From: Cyanodermella asteris
Lineage: Eukaryota > Ascomycota > Lecanoromycetes > Ostropales > Stictidaceae
Length of the DNA: 64,000 nucleotides
Reading direction: 5' to 3'
NCBI GenBank assembly: GCA_900618795.1
Contig: UYJD01000003.1
Span: 282,262-346,261 of the forward strand
A program made the position numbers and the translations under genes. Positions within the stretch are counted from its first letter, which is position 1. Each line of letters opens with the position of its first letter. The notes under the pieces are model-generated. The model was not told the origin of the DNA and ran no database searches. It saw only the letters and a program-made list of their open reading frames with translations. Below are positions 13,641-24,262 of the stretch, in pieces.

Positions 13641-14404
13641 GGTTCCATGTAGCCTCATCTGGTGCATTTGAGGGTGGCCAGAATGGAGATTGTTGCTAGT
13701 ACTGTGGGCCGACTCACCTGACTTTGTACAGCAGGGGCGGCTAGAGATTAAGAATTAGATGAGACCGATCCTGGCGGCTTAACGTAAAATCAACGGGAAG
13801 CTTGCGTCTAACTCGCCTGTGCCGTTGTGCACATTTAAGGCTGAAGGTTGAGGTCAACACTGTCAAAGTATATTAAAAGGCCGCCAATGCTCTTAATTGC
13901 TTGTAACTTGAACCGCTTGTCGTACGTAATCATTGCATGATCATTTACTGTACCGCAAAGATACTCCGGCCACAAAAGCAACGAGTGTGCATGGTCATCA
14001 TGTTGTGAGCGAGGGCAGAGCAAGACATTGAAAACTTGACGTTTAACAACCATTCAGCAGCAGTCCAGCTACTTTAATCACCATCAGCGCGCCACGAGCC
14101 CGGAGGTCTAGCAGTGTACGCGCCACAAGAGTGATGTGCAGGGGCTGAGGGAGGAGAAGACATGCAAGTCTTGGTGAGCTGTCCAATATACCCAATTGAC
14201 TACTGCATTCTTGGCACTTTGAGCGTAGACGGCCACAGCAGCACCGCTCCGAGAACTGCTCCATGGATTGCCGTTCAACATTCTGTCGCTATCTTGAGTA
14301 GTCCTGTCGATTGTGCGGCAGCAAGACACCGCGAAGTTTGATTCGGATCGTCCCACCAAGCCTTGTAAATATTCAGCCAGATTTCTCTCACGATACTTCC
14401 CGTT
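13641..14404. other. Intergenic, nothing recognised
   Basis: A 764-nt stretch between convergent genes. Short frames on the minus strand around 13835-14359 show no motif, plausible start context or composition that would support a gene. Confidence 0.45.
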
Positions 14405-14605
14405 CTATGAATCGTTGGCCATCAGACCCCTAACTATGGCACGCGCCTCGGCCTTGTCTTCTTCATTGCCAAGCTTGAGGCCATACGACATCATTAACTT
14501 GCCGAGGCTGCCGTAGTTCGCTTTGACCCATTTGTTTTCTTCATAAGTCAGGCTCTCATCTCCAACATATGGTCCAACGCCACCCGAAGAAGCTTCAGCA
14601 GACAT
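14405..14605 (-). CDS. Small conserved-looking acidic protein (66 residues)
   Basis: Intronless short gene on the minus strand. The first in-frame ATG is at 14605; the frame is open further upstream but only from a TTG. The sequence is soluble, with no membrane segment: MSAEASSGGVGPYVGDESLT, then YEENKWVKANYGSLGKLMMS and YGLKLGNEEDKAEARAIVRG. Its ordered pattern of aromatic and charged residues looks protein-like and resembles small uncharacterised fungal proteins ending in an E-D-x-E-x-x-x-A-I-V-R motif, but I cannot name a family. It could instead be the last exon of a longer gene. Function unknown. Confidence 0.5.
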   Translation of the reverse strand: MSAEASSGGVGPYVGDESLTYEENKWVKANYGSLGKLMMSYGLKLGNEEDKAEARAIVRGLMANDS

Positions 14606-15041
14606 AACAGTAGTGATAGTAACGGAGGGTTGCGAATCCTTGCGCAGGATCTGAGTGGAACGTGGCAACTTTTTTGTGTCGTGGTGGCTTCCGAAAAGAT
14701 GTTGTAAGGGTTAATGGCCTCTTCTGCTTTTTCAGTAACAGGGGAGCAGACCAATAGATTCAACGATTGCACTAGGTAGTTATTTCAACAAAAGAAACAA
14801 GCGGCATGTGTCATTGCAGAGTGACAAGCGGTTTGTGGACGAGGTTGAGGTTGAAATGCATGCCAAGACTTCTCCTCAAGCTCTCCGCATTACGTCAACT
14901 CAAATTGATGTCCAGCCTCCTTGAGCTTGAGAACAGGCAGCTAGCAGGCATTGTCTCCTCTTGATGACCACGAAGACGACTCATGCAGCCTTGCTTGCCA
15001 AACTTACGCAGCTTGACCGTTCAAGTTATACAAGAATAATC
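14606..15041. promoter_or_regulatory. Divergent intergenic region before the PEBP gene
   Basis: About 435 nt upstream of two divergent starts. An in-frame ATG at 14964 precedes the chosen PEBP start, but using it would bury the signal peptide 26 residues inside. No other feature seen. Confidence 0.4.
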
Positions 15042-15854
15042 ATGAGATCGTTGACTCTGCTCTCGTGCTTGAGTCTGTCATGTACACTGGCCCATGCAGC
15101 TCCGCACGTAAACCAGAAAGTTCTTGAGAATGAAGCATTGATCAGTCCAGATACGATCATCTCACGGTAAGTCAGAGCTACGCAAAGTAACCTGCCCCTC
15201 TATAGGTTGGTGCTCACATGAGGTACCAGTCTTCGTGAATCGTTCATCATTCCCGACATCTTGCCCGAGGATTTCGAGCCCAAGCTTCCCATCTCCCTGA
15301 CCTATCCAGAAGCGCACGATGAAGTCTTCTACGGCAACATCCTCAGCCCCGAGAACACGACCTCCCGTCCGATCCTGCAGCTCGGCGCGCCCTTCCCATC
15401 CGCAACCCCAACTTCTCAAAGCAACAAGACCTACACCCTCGTACTCAGCGATCCGGATGCCACCTCCCACGCAAAGCCCGTCAAAGGGCAGATGTGCCAC
15501 TGGATAGCTACCGGTATCAATCCTCAAGGCAGCTACTCTGCAGGCAATTCACAGGAGCTTGAGTTGCGCAGCTTCGTGCCTTCCGAAGATGACGAAGACG
15601 CGTTGGACGCGAAGGAGCTAGTTGATTATCTACCCCCAGCGCCTCCTCCCAAGACAGGATTTCACCGCTATGTCTTTGTGTTGCTGGAGCCGGAGAAGGA
15701 AAGAGACAACGGCAGGAAGTTGAGGAAGCCAAAGGATCGGCCGAGGTGGGGATATAAGAAGCAGGGTAAGGGCGTTATGAAGTGGGCAAAGAAGAATCAT
15801 TTGGTGCCGGTTGCTGCAAACTATTTTCTTGCACAAAATGAAAAGCAGTATTAA
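15042..15854 (+). CDS. Secreted phosphatidylethanolamine-binding protein (PEBP / Tfs1 family)
   Basis: 249 residues in two exons, 15042-15166 and 15230-15854, with a 63-nt intron (GTAAGT donor). The start MRSLTLLSCLSLSCTLAHAA is a typical cleavable signal peptide ending in AHA-A, so this form probably enters the secretory pathway, unlike cytosolic Tfs1. The PEBP ligand-pocket motifs are present: the LSDPDAT signature (DPDxP type), then MCHWIATGI, and GFHRYVF (GxHR) in the second half. PEBPs bind anionic phospholipid headgroups or small ligands, and yeast Tfs1 inhibits carboxypeptidase Y and modulates Ras signalling (established); the role here is inferred from family only. The tail is lysine-rich. 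Confidence 0.92.
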
Positions 15855-16106
15855 ATTGCTTGGATAACAGGTGCGATCCCCAGGTCGGCGCGATGTATTA
15901 TTAAAAGCTATGACGGGGTGTCGTTGTCACGGTTTTGGGCGTGCTTTCCTAAATCGAACGTCAAGTGAACTCCGTTTGAGGGGAACAACAACAACAGCCA
16001 AGCCATGTTCCTGGCCACCGTGACTCGCATCGCCGACACAGGACAGCAACTAAGGCCTTCTTCCGAACCATGACTCCTAGAATCGATCGCTAACTCACCC
16101 CTCATC

Positions 16107-17904
16107 ATGGCGGCCCAAGACTGTCCGAACGAGATTCTCGAGGCCTCATTCCCTGAACACGCCATGGAAGTTCATCCCACTAGCGCAAAGACCCATCGCG
16201 ACTTAGTCGAAGGCAAGACCTACCTCGCAAGACTACCTGGACATCCAGGACCCGTGTTGATTCGCAAAAAGCCAAAGACGAAAGTCGTGGAGGTCTCAAA
16301 CGCGCTGACTTTGTTCAGGCCCCCTTCATCCTCGCTCCCTGCACCATCAGTAATATCTTCATCGGCCAGTACGACGTCTACACAGCTGGATGGGACTGTG
16401 CAGTGGCGGGGGCATGCGCCTCGACTGGGGTATCGGGCTCATGAGCCGATAAATCAGCATCAATCCATACAGCATTTTCAGGATGGACCCGTCACGACCG
16501 CGCCTGGCCAATTGCCATTCCAAGTTCCGTTCCAGGTGCCGTTTCCTTTCGCATTTCCGATACAGCAACCCGCTTTTGACGCAAATGGCAATCTTCTATA
16601 TGGTGGAGTCGCTTATGCGCCGGTGCAAAACCACGCTGTTTCGCAACCTGTCCAGATGCCTGCTGCAGTGAGTTACCTCATCTTCAATTCCGTATAAGCA
16701 CCCCAAATAGCTAACAGGTCAATAGCCTGCTCCTGCGGTCGTTAGTGTTGAGACAACGCAAACAACCGAGGACATCCGCCTCGTCCACCGTTGCAATGCC
16801 TGCGGCAGATGGCGTTCACCTGTTTACCATGCCAGACACCCACTCGCGCCCGGCGACAGACCATGGATGGGACCGTGCCGGAGATGCCAAGAAGAAGAAT
16901 CGTCAGAAGAAGAAACCGAAGTAGTCGTCCGGACCACTTCTAAGAAGACGCCGAGACGTCGTGCTCCGGAGAGACCCGTTCGACGCGTAATCCGGAGATT
17001 TATACAGCACGAGCGCGAGTATCCATCCGACAACAACAGCGATTATTCCGACAACAGCGAAGACAGCGACCCCTTGGAAAGATTCCGAGCTAAACGTAGG
17101 GAGAGCCGTGATCCGGACTTTGACAGACCCAGAGGCAGGGATGTCCGCAGAGTCATGTCCGTCGAACGACGTCGCTCGTCCCCACCTCGCCGAGCAAGTC
17201 GGGTCATAGAATATTCCCACGTTGACTGGCAAGCTGAACGGAGGCCGAGCGATCCCAGACCAAGGGAGCGAAGACCAAGTGAACGTGTCCCGGATCCGCC
17301 CTCGCCACCCCAGATGAGGAGACCAAGCTTGGACGGACCTGGGCCGCCGGAATTGGGACCTAGGCGTGACGAAGCTCGAAGCTCTGATGGCGATGTGCCT
17401 CGGAACCAGGTCAGATACGTACCCGCCGGCATGCGTCGAGAGCCTCCTATCCAGCGGGATCCATCACCGAAGTCACAGCCGCACTACTATCCGGGCGATC
17501 CATCAACATCGAGGCTAGCGGACGACGGATATGACACGGACGGGGAATCTCGGGGTCGGTACGCGAGAACGGCGCCCAGCGAGCGATCGAACTCACCACT
17601 TGGTACGTAATTCCGGCATGACATTGTATTGTGATCCCATATTCGAGTTGATGCAAACGTAAAGTGAGGGAATTTGCTGACGTGTGAAACAGAAAGGCCG
17701 GAATATCCACGTTTGTATGGGAGCTATCGTCGGGTGCGGCCAACGGCAAGGGTTCCAACGCCTCCGCCGGCCGTGCATTGGGAAGATCGTCCCAGCCGGC
17801 GGGACAGCGTCTCGACTCGAGCTTCACGCGTTTACACGATCCGCGATGACGAGAGCCACCGCGGCGGCGGTTCCGGCAGTCGCAGGTATTCAGCAAGGTA
17901 CTGA
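16107..17904 (+). CDS. Zinc-ribbon-like, arginine-rich disordered protein
   Basis: 549 residues in three exons, 16107-16667, 16726-17602 and 17693-17904, with introns of 58 and 90 nt. Residues 1-187 are low in charge, with a Pro/Gln-rich part (QVPFQVPFPFAFPI). Right after intron 1 comes a four-cysteine module: RCNACGRWRSP ... MGPCRRCQ, i.e. C-x2-C-x24-C-x2-C at Cys210, 213, 238 and 241, which I read as a zinc ribbon. The remaining 300 residues are highly charged and disordered (EESSEEETE, RRRAPERPVRRVIRR), with many RxxS and SP/RS sites. This could be a nuclear RNA- or chromatin-linked factor, but that is inference; no named family was recognised. The start lies in a good context (ATCATGG). 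Confidence 0.8.
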
Positions 17905-18219
17905 TTCGCGCAGAAGATATGGATAGATTCAAGCTGGTATCGGACGCACGTACTGCATGTCACGTTCGAAAGAGTTTCGAGTCTGTGCTTGATGAAAGAT
18001 ACATGTACATTGAAAGTGTCTAGCCCTAATTCCTTGTTCTTAGAATTGAATAGTTGTGAAACTTCCAAAGTTTCAACCCGTTTAGAGAAAATCCTGAAGT
18101 AGCTGTTTTGTTCTCCAAGCCCATTTATTGACGTCTCCCTCCTGCGAACTAAGATCAGTTATACATTATGATCTCGAATTACCTCTCTCCACCACGCGGT
18201 TGTCTCTTGTTCAAGTCGA
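17905..18219. other. Intergenic, convergent 3' ends
   Basis: 315 nt between the zinc-ribbon gene (plus) and the GPI wall-protein gene (minus). Slightly AT-rich, presumably 3' UTRs; nothing else recognised. Confidence 0.5.
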
Positions 18220-19677
18220 TTACAACATGAACGCGGCAACAGCCAAGACACCTCCCAACATGACGCTGCCGCCAGAGATCTTGGCCGCAGCACCGGTGGC
18301 GATGGGCGGGTTGACGGTCGTGCTGTTACCCTTGTAACCGCCAGTCGCGCTCGGGCGAGCCGTCGACAAGACCTTGGACGTAGCCACGGGCGTCGTGACC
18401 AAGCTCAACGGCGGCTGCGAGAAGCTCGGAGCACCGGCACCGAACGCCGGGCCGGTCACGGACTCTGGGCAAAAGGTCGTCGTCTTCTCGATGTGGTCGG
18501 TCTCGACGATGATCGTCGGGCTGCTGGTCACGACCGGCGGCTGGCTGACGACCGGAGTGGAGACCTTGGGCGTCGTGGTCGCGACGGGCGTGGTCGATTT
18601 CACCGTCTCTGGGGGAGGGGCCGGGGCGCTGCTGCTGGTGGGCGGCGGCTTGGGGACGGAGACGGGGGGTTGCGAAGTCGAGACTGGGGGCTGCGAGGTC
18701 GCGGGCGCGGTGGTCTTGACGGTCTCCGGTGGAGGCGCCGAGTGGGTGATGACCGAGGTGCTCATGATCACGGTGGTGCCGGACGAGTGTGTCAGCGTCA
18801 CCGGGCAGATGGTAGTGAACTTGCTGATGTGGTCGGTGATGACGACTGGGGGCTGCGAGGGGGATGAGGTTGCCACGGGAGTCGTCTTGGGAGTCTCGGT
18901 CGTCTTGATGCTCGAGCTCGAGGATGAGGGAGTTGGGGTCGGAGTGTGCGTGACAACGCTGGTGGTCATGAAAGTGGTGACACCGCTCGAGTGCGTCTGC
19001 GTGACTGGGCAGATTGTGGTGAACTTGGTGATCTCATCGGTAATGACAACGGGAGGCTGCGAGACGGGCTTGGTGCTGCTCGAGACTGGGGGGTTGTATG
19101 CAGGAGGGACGGAGGATTGCGAGGTGGCAACCGGCGTTGTCTGCTTGGAGAGCGTGCTGGTAATTGTGCTTGTTGTGAGGTAGGTCGTCATGCCACCGGT
19201 GGAGTGAGAAGCGGTCACCGGGCAGATGGTGGTGTATTTGGTGATCTCGTCGGTCACAACCGTAGGAGGCTTGCTTGAGGCAACGGGTGTTGTCTCCTGG
19301 CTCTTGGTCGAGGTGATAGTGCTAGTAGTCATGAAGGTAGTAACACCGGACGAGTGAGTCTGCGTAACCGGACAGATCGTTGTGAACTCGGTAATCTCAT
19401 CTGTGACAACCTTGGGTCCCTCAGTGGTGCCGGGAGCAGATGTCGTGGGCTTGCTCGTCGCGACCGGGGTCGTCTCTGGCTTCGCGGTAGTCGAGGGAAC
19501 GACTGAGGAGCTGGCCGGTTGAGTCTCAGAGGCAGGTCCGTACAACGGAGGAGTGTACTGCGGGTTGGCAGGTGTGTAGGCTGGTGGGCCGTACGAGGGG
19601 AATGGGCGAGTAGTGTCAGCGACTGCTGTGGCGATGAAGCCGGCCGAAACGGCTGCAATCAGGTTCTTGTTGACCAT
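18220..19677 (-). CDS. Repetitive Thr/Ser/Pro-rich GPI-anchored cell-wall protein
   Basis: Intronless gene for 485 residues. The start at 19677 gives a signal peptide (MVNKNLIAAVSAGFIATAVA); an upstream in-frame extension begins with a non-ATG codon. The body is almost entirely Thr, Ser, Pro and Val, as in heavily O-glycosylated wall proteins. It carries four good and one degenerate copies of a module of about 35 residues with the core ITKFTTICPVTxTHSSG, separated by Pro-rich spacers containing TTPVATS. The C-terminus has a small-residue site (GAAAKISGG) followed by a hydrophobic tail (SVMLGGVLAVAAFML), the signature of GPI attachment. One Cys per module is conserved, possibly for disulphide linkage to the wall. 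The exact function is unknown; a structural or adhesin-like wall role is inferred. Confidence 0.9.
   Translation of the reverse strand: MVNKNLIAAVSAGFIATAVADTTRPFPSYGPPAYTPANPQYTPPLYGPASETQPASSSVVPSTTAKPETTPVATSKPTTSAPGTTEGPKVVTDEITEFTTICPVTQTHSSGVTTFMTTSTITSTKSQETTPVASSKPPTVVTDEITKYTTICPVTASHSTGGMTTYLTTSTITSTLSKQTTPVATSQSSVPPAYNPPVSSSTKPVSQPPVVITDEITKFTTICPVTQTHSSGVTTFMTTSVVTHTPTPTPSSSSSSIKTTETPKTTPVATSSPSQPPVVITDHISKFTTICPVTLTHSSGTTVIMSTSVITHSAPPPETVKTTAPATSQPPVSTSQPPVSVPKPPPTSSSAPAPPPETVKSTTPVATTTPKVSTPVVSQPPVVTSSPTIIVETDHIEKTTTFCPESVTGPAFGAGAPSFSQPPLSLVTTPVATSKVLSTARPSATGGYKGNSTTVNPPIATGAAAKISGGSVMLGGVLAVAAFML
18466..19413 (-). repeat. Intragenic repeat modules of the wall protein
   Basis: Modules lie, in protein order, at about 19312-19413, 19150-19263, 18950-19050, 18745-18845 and a diverged fifth at 18466-18520. 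Each encodes VxTDxIxKFTTICPVT or a close variant. The repetition persists at the DNA level, so copy number may vary between strains. Confidence 0.8.
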
Positions 19678-21340
19678 CTTGCCGGAAGAATAAGTACCAA
19701 GTGTGTATCTCAACAAACGTAGGTAGAGCTAGACGGATCAATTGATTAAGGACAGACAGACCACACAGTGGCCGAAAACGCGGGAAAAATGCACGAGACT
19801 GTGAAAGAGCGACTGAGTGCTTGCAAAGGATCAACTAGCAGAGGAGAGGAGACAAGAGAATAGAAGAGATCACGGGCTGGGACTACTGATGAAGAAAAAG
19901 GACACGGACGGCAGCACAGCCATCGTCGGGCGTGGTATGGCAGACCTCTGTCGAAGCAAGGCCCACGGTAATATCGCACGTCGCATGTAATCGAGGCGAG
20001 GCAGGATCAGCGCCGAGTTGCGAAAGGAGGGCAGAAGTCACTGAGAGAGGTTGCGTTGCGATGTCGAGCCAGTCAGCGATGTCGAGGTTCTGGAGTCACG
20101 TTGCAGCGTGTTTCCGTCCCTGGCTCGGGCCACGAGTTGGGCGGAGCATCCAGGGGCCCAAACCTCCACCACCACGCCAATCGGAGCAGACCAGGCTCGA
20201 CCACTTTTAGCCCTGAAACGAACCTCATGGCCGATCTGCCTCCTGAATGCCATGAGATGCCGTCCGCTGTCACTCGACTCGGAGACGGACCTTCGTTCTC
20301 TACGAGCAGTCTCGACTCCAGCCTGCTAGCATGCACTTGCTGTCACTTCTGCAGGTATTTGTTCACGAATACTGTCTGCTCTTTGGTCTTTTATGGCAAG
20401 CATCATTGCGCAACAGTAGACGGCTGGCGAAGATCTTCTCTGGCATGCTTTGCGACTTGCGGAGCCGCCTCCTCTGTATCATCTGCCCTATTCGGCTCGT
20501 CGCAGAGGGGAGGTTTGCTGACTACTGAGGCGGAAGCACCGCTCTCAGCCCTATGTAACAGCATAGCCTGCCTGCACCCTTGCATCTTGCATCTTGCATT
20601 CCTGCTTCGATGCGCATTTCAGTAAAGCTGGCCAAGCTTGGCTCGGCGTGTGGACAGAGCAAGCACAGTGTCGCCTGTGCACTGATCTTCGAAACAGAGT
20701 CTAGCCTCACTGACAGCGATGCGCTTATTCGAGATTGAAACTATCAGCTTCTTTCCGATCTATATGAAAGTGATTACATGCAGGAGCTGATGGTTGAATT
20801 ACACTGAAATAAATGCGAGTTCTACCATGTTGGCTGTCGGTACAAGGTTGGACATGATTGGATCAGTCAAATAGCTCAGTCAAGCTCGGGACAGAGTTCC
20901 ATTTCGCTCTTTTACTTGCAACAGCAGCGATCATGTCATCTAGACGACTGCTCGCTTTGAGATCGACAAAAAAAATCGTCCACAGAAGCGGTGCGAAAAT
21001 ATCATGATCGCTAAGCTCAAGTGCGGCTCCCGGGTCATCGTCTTCTGGCCAGTCCCGACTCAAGGTAGCTTTCCACCGACAGCGTGGTGAAAAGTACCTC
21101 ATCCTCAAGCCTCGTCTCGCCGAGCTGACAGCAGCCGTTCTGGGCCGCATTAGCCACATGTGTAGCTGCGACCCGTAGCGCCCTTGTTTGAAGTTGCTTT
21201 GCTAAGCACACTTGGCCGTCAAATTTTGGCCCACCAGCAGGTTGCGGGCATCATCTGCCTGCCCGGCAACAATCCAACACGTGTCGATGTTGTGAAACAG
21301 CTGTGCAGGGAAATCACAGTCGTTGGCGTCCCGCTTCGGC
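19678..21340. other. Long intergenic region upstream of the wall-protein gene
   Basis: About 1.66 kb without a supported gene. It holds the wall-protein promoter and the 3' flank of the SDR gene. A 7-bp unit (tgcatct) is repeated three times at 20581-20601. A 98-codon minus-strand frame at 20863-21159 has a somewhat protein-like second half (SDHDIFAPLLWTIFFVDLKA), but no motif or neighbouring exon; it may be a relic. Confidence 0.4.
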
Positions 21341-22539
21341 CTAGATTGAGGCCGGGTTGACAAGCGTCGCACCTCCATCCGGGTGCAACACCTGCGCATT
21401 CATGAACAGGGAGCCTGGGCTTGCGAGCAACAAGATGCACGCTGCCATATCATGCTCGTTGCCAGGCCTTCCGACTGGGTTGCCGACCTGCCGGTCAATG
21501 ACCGACTTTTGCTTGTCGTTACTGGAGCCGGTGGTCATCTCACTCGGGAAGATGCCCGGTGCGATACAGTTGACTCGCACACCGGTGCCTACGAATTGAT
21601 TCGCCTGTGCTAATGTCAGAACTGGAAGCTATAATTTTGCCTGGGCTGAATTTACCATCAATTTCGTGAGGTGAAGAGATGCGGCCTTGGAAGAAGCGTA
21701 CGCAAATTGCCCGCCACTGGAAGACTTTAGCATTCCGGATATGGAGGCAACGTTGACGATCGAGCTTGTGTAGCCCTCGGTGATACCGTGGCCCTTCTCC
21801 AACAGAGGTAGAAAGGCGAGTGAGGTGAAAAAGTGACCAGTGACATTGATACGAAATGTCTCGTCCCAGCTTTCTGCGGGACTCTTCCAGAAGTGGTCCT
21901 TGAGAGATTGTGCTGATTTGAGATCTGGCTTGCCTGCGGTGGAGAATTTGGTGTTGTCGTCCCTGGCTACACCAGCGTTATTTACAAGCAATTGAATGCC
22001 CTGTAAAGACGGTCACGTCAGCAGAATTCCAAGACAGCCCCTCAGTCAAAATGATGTACAAACATGTCGGATCAACATGGAGGCTTTGCACCGAACAGCG
22101 AACTAGGCTCAAAACGTCTACTTACCTTCGGTTCCTTGGCAGTGATGTCCTCTGCGATCCTCGTCAAATCATCCTTGCTCGAGATATCACCTGGAAGTGC
22201 AATGATCTTTCCAGGTCCTTTGCTTCCGTACTTGTCAACAACGGCTTCGAGAGCCTCCTTTCGCCGTCCAATGATGTATACTTTGGCACCGTTGGCGCAA
22301 AGGGTCTCGGCCATCATGAGTCCCAATCCAGTTCCACCGCCGGATACCACGGCAACCAAATCAGACACCTTGAAGACGCTGCTGCTCACTAGCGGGTTAG
22401 TTGAGCCTGAAGCCATATTGCGAGTCTGAAAGGACGGTGCTGAGTCGGGTCTGTTGATGAGTAAACTGGCTCGTGGGAGAAACGAAGCTTGCGGCTTCGA
22501 TACGGTCTGTTTGAGAAGATTATTGAAGGTCCTTAACAT
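21341..22539 (-). CDS. Short-chain dehydrogenase/reductase, mitochondrial-type N-terminus
   Basis: NAD(P)-dependent oxidoreductase of the classical SDR family. 340 residues in three exons, 22126-22539, 21656-22000 and 21341-21604, with introns of 125 and 51 nt, all in phase 0. Residues 1-41 are basic and hydroxylated without acids at the start (MLRTFNNLLKQTVSKPQASF), typical of a mitochondrial presequence; a second in-frame Met begins MASGSTNP. The fold motifs are all present: coenzyme loop SGGGTGLG, LLVNNAG, catalytic Ser in NVASISG, YASSK with the Tyr/Lys pair, and a C-terminal PGIFPSEMT. It resembles fungal proteins annotated as RhlG-like 3-oxoacyl-ACP reductases; the substrate is not certain. 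It is divergent from the flavin-reductase gene. Confidence 0.93.
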
Positions 22540-23425
22540 GTTGTTCGGTCCCTGGTCGTGTGGAAATAATGCTTATAGGACTGTTGAGCTATGTACCGTT
22601 TCGCGTCGCCGGCTGTTTGTACATGACGCAGACACTGAGCTCAATCCATGACGTCGTGGATGCGAGGCACGCGCATCGGACGTTGATAGCCCGTCGAAGC
22701 TCTGGACGTTGAGCCTGTGTCGAGCTTGACAATTTGGCAAGACATATTTTCAAATCGAGATAGGGGGATGAAAGTCTCTTCGTCTTTCACGTTGTGCATG
22801 TTCGCGGCCGTGGTCATGAAGGACGCCCCGGTAACCTTGCTGATCTGCAAACTCGATAACTGCCGAAACCGACAACAGCCCTGCGACACTAATAGCACCG
22901 ATTGGGTAACACAGACCATTTGACAACCCGCGGCGAAACGGGCTCGAATTTCACTGGGCATGTATCGTTAAGGAAGAGGAAGCATTCATGCCTTGTACGA
23001 CGCCTCACAGCTTACAGTCATGTCCGCGGAGCCATGGGCGGAAATCTCGGATGGCTTGCGTGTTTTTATCGGCACATGTATTCTAGCATTCGCGAACCCC
23101 ATCGCTATTTCCGGTGGCACTCTGCTACTGCAGCGTAGAGCACAGCAGGATCTGAACCCAAATAGAAAGAGGTGTTCAGCCCGCACTGAGCTTTCGCTAT
23201 CAGCGTGACTCCGCTCATACCATCTGCCGGGGTAGACAACCGTGGGGCAAGGCCGCTTCTAGCACCACAAGCCAACCTCGGATCGGCCGAGGTGTGTGGG
23301 AGTAATAGCTCTGATGAACGCTTTCAGTGAATTCATGTGAACACATAGGCGGCAACAAAAGGTTTTCAGTACTCGACATCGCGAGCATTATCGCACTTTA
23401 TCTGGAATTCGCGTCTCCAATTGCA
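22540..23425. promoter_or_regulatory. Divergent promoter region SDR / flavin reductase
   Basis: About 0.9 kb between two divergent starts. Several short frames overlap on both strands without motifs. I looked for tRNA boxes because of a partial B-box-like string near 23150, but found no matching A box or stems. Confidence 0.45.
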
Positions 23426-24262
23426 ATGTTTTACCAGCCAGGCACAACCCCTCACAATTTACCATATGATCCATTCAAGGTAACAAGCCTTGACAATCAT
23501 TGCCCTAGACTGAGTCTCACAGATTGTCTAGTCATGCGTGGTACCAAGGCCGATAGGTTGGATATCCACGCTCTCTCCTGATGGCAAAATCGCGAACCTG
23601 GCGCCAGTACAGTCTTCCACGCCTGCAGCAGCGAGGCGTTGCCCATACTCATTCGCACACAGTACTCGCAGTTTCAAAACCTGACATTCGACCCACCGTA
23701 CGTGATGTTCGCCGCGAACCAGACCACAGAAGACACCAAAAAGGACAGTGTCTACAACGCCGAGCAGACCGGCCGCTTCTGCTGGAACATGGCCACTTAC
23801 GACCTACGAGAAGCAGTCAACGCGACTGCCGAGCCCGTACCCTACGAAGTCGACGAGTTCGAGCGCGCGAAAGTGACGCCTGTGAAAGCCACGCTAAGCG
23901 ACGTACCGATGGTCAAAGAGTCGCCCATCAAATTCGAGTGCGAGTATTACTCGACACTGCGATTGCCAGGAAACCCACCGATGGGCTCGACGAGCGTAGT
24001 GATCGGAAAGGTGGTTGGCGTGCACATTGACGATAGCGTGTTGACGGAGGGTAAGATTGACCTGTTGAAGATCCGCCCGATCGCCCGGTGCGGTTATTAT
24101 GAATACACGGTCGTGAATGATATTTTCGAAATGAAAGTGCCGGGGAATGAGAGAATTCTGAGGGGTCTGGAGGGCTCGACGGCGCAGAACGCGCTGACGT
24201 TGAAGGAGAATCAGGAGATGTTGTTGGACGGAGCTGGCAGTCCCTCGAAAGCGCGAAAATAG
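23426..24262 (+). CDS. Flavin reductase-like FMN-binding split-barrel protein
   Basis: 242 residues in three exons, 23426-23479, 23532-23606 and 23663-24262, with introns of 52 and 56 nt, all phase 0. Exon 1 gives MFYQPGTTPHNLPYDPFK, exon 2 SCVVPRPIGWISTLSPDGKI, and exon 3 opens with YSQFQNLTFDPPYVMF. Together these are the FMN-binding signature of the flavin-reductase-like family (PRPIGWIST plus NLxPYSxF). The intron-rich 5' end hides the first 43 residues from a simple frame search. These proteins bind FMN and may act as flavin reductases or monooxygenase partners; no partner gene lies nearby, so the reaction is unknown. The C-terminal 40 residues are less conserved. Confidence 0.92.

Noticed and set aside
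18374-19183. 269-codon plus-strand frame opposite the wall-protein gene
   Set aside because: Repetitive Gly/Val-rich complement of the Thr/Pro repeats; no start context or domain.
20863-21159. 98-codon minus-strand frame with a protein-like second half
   Set aside because: No upstream exon, start support or recognisable family; at best a relic. Described only in the intergenic entry.
23140-23190. Partial B-box-like string suggesting a tRNA on the minus strand
   Set aside because: The invariant T-loop A is replaced, and no A box or acceptor stem can be paired.
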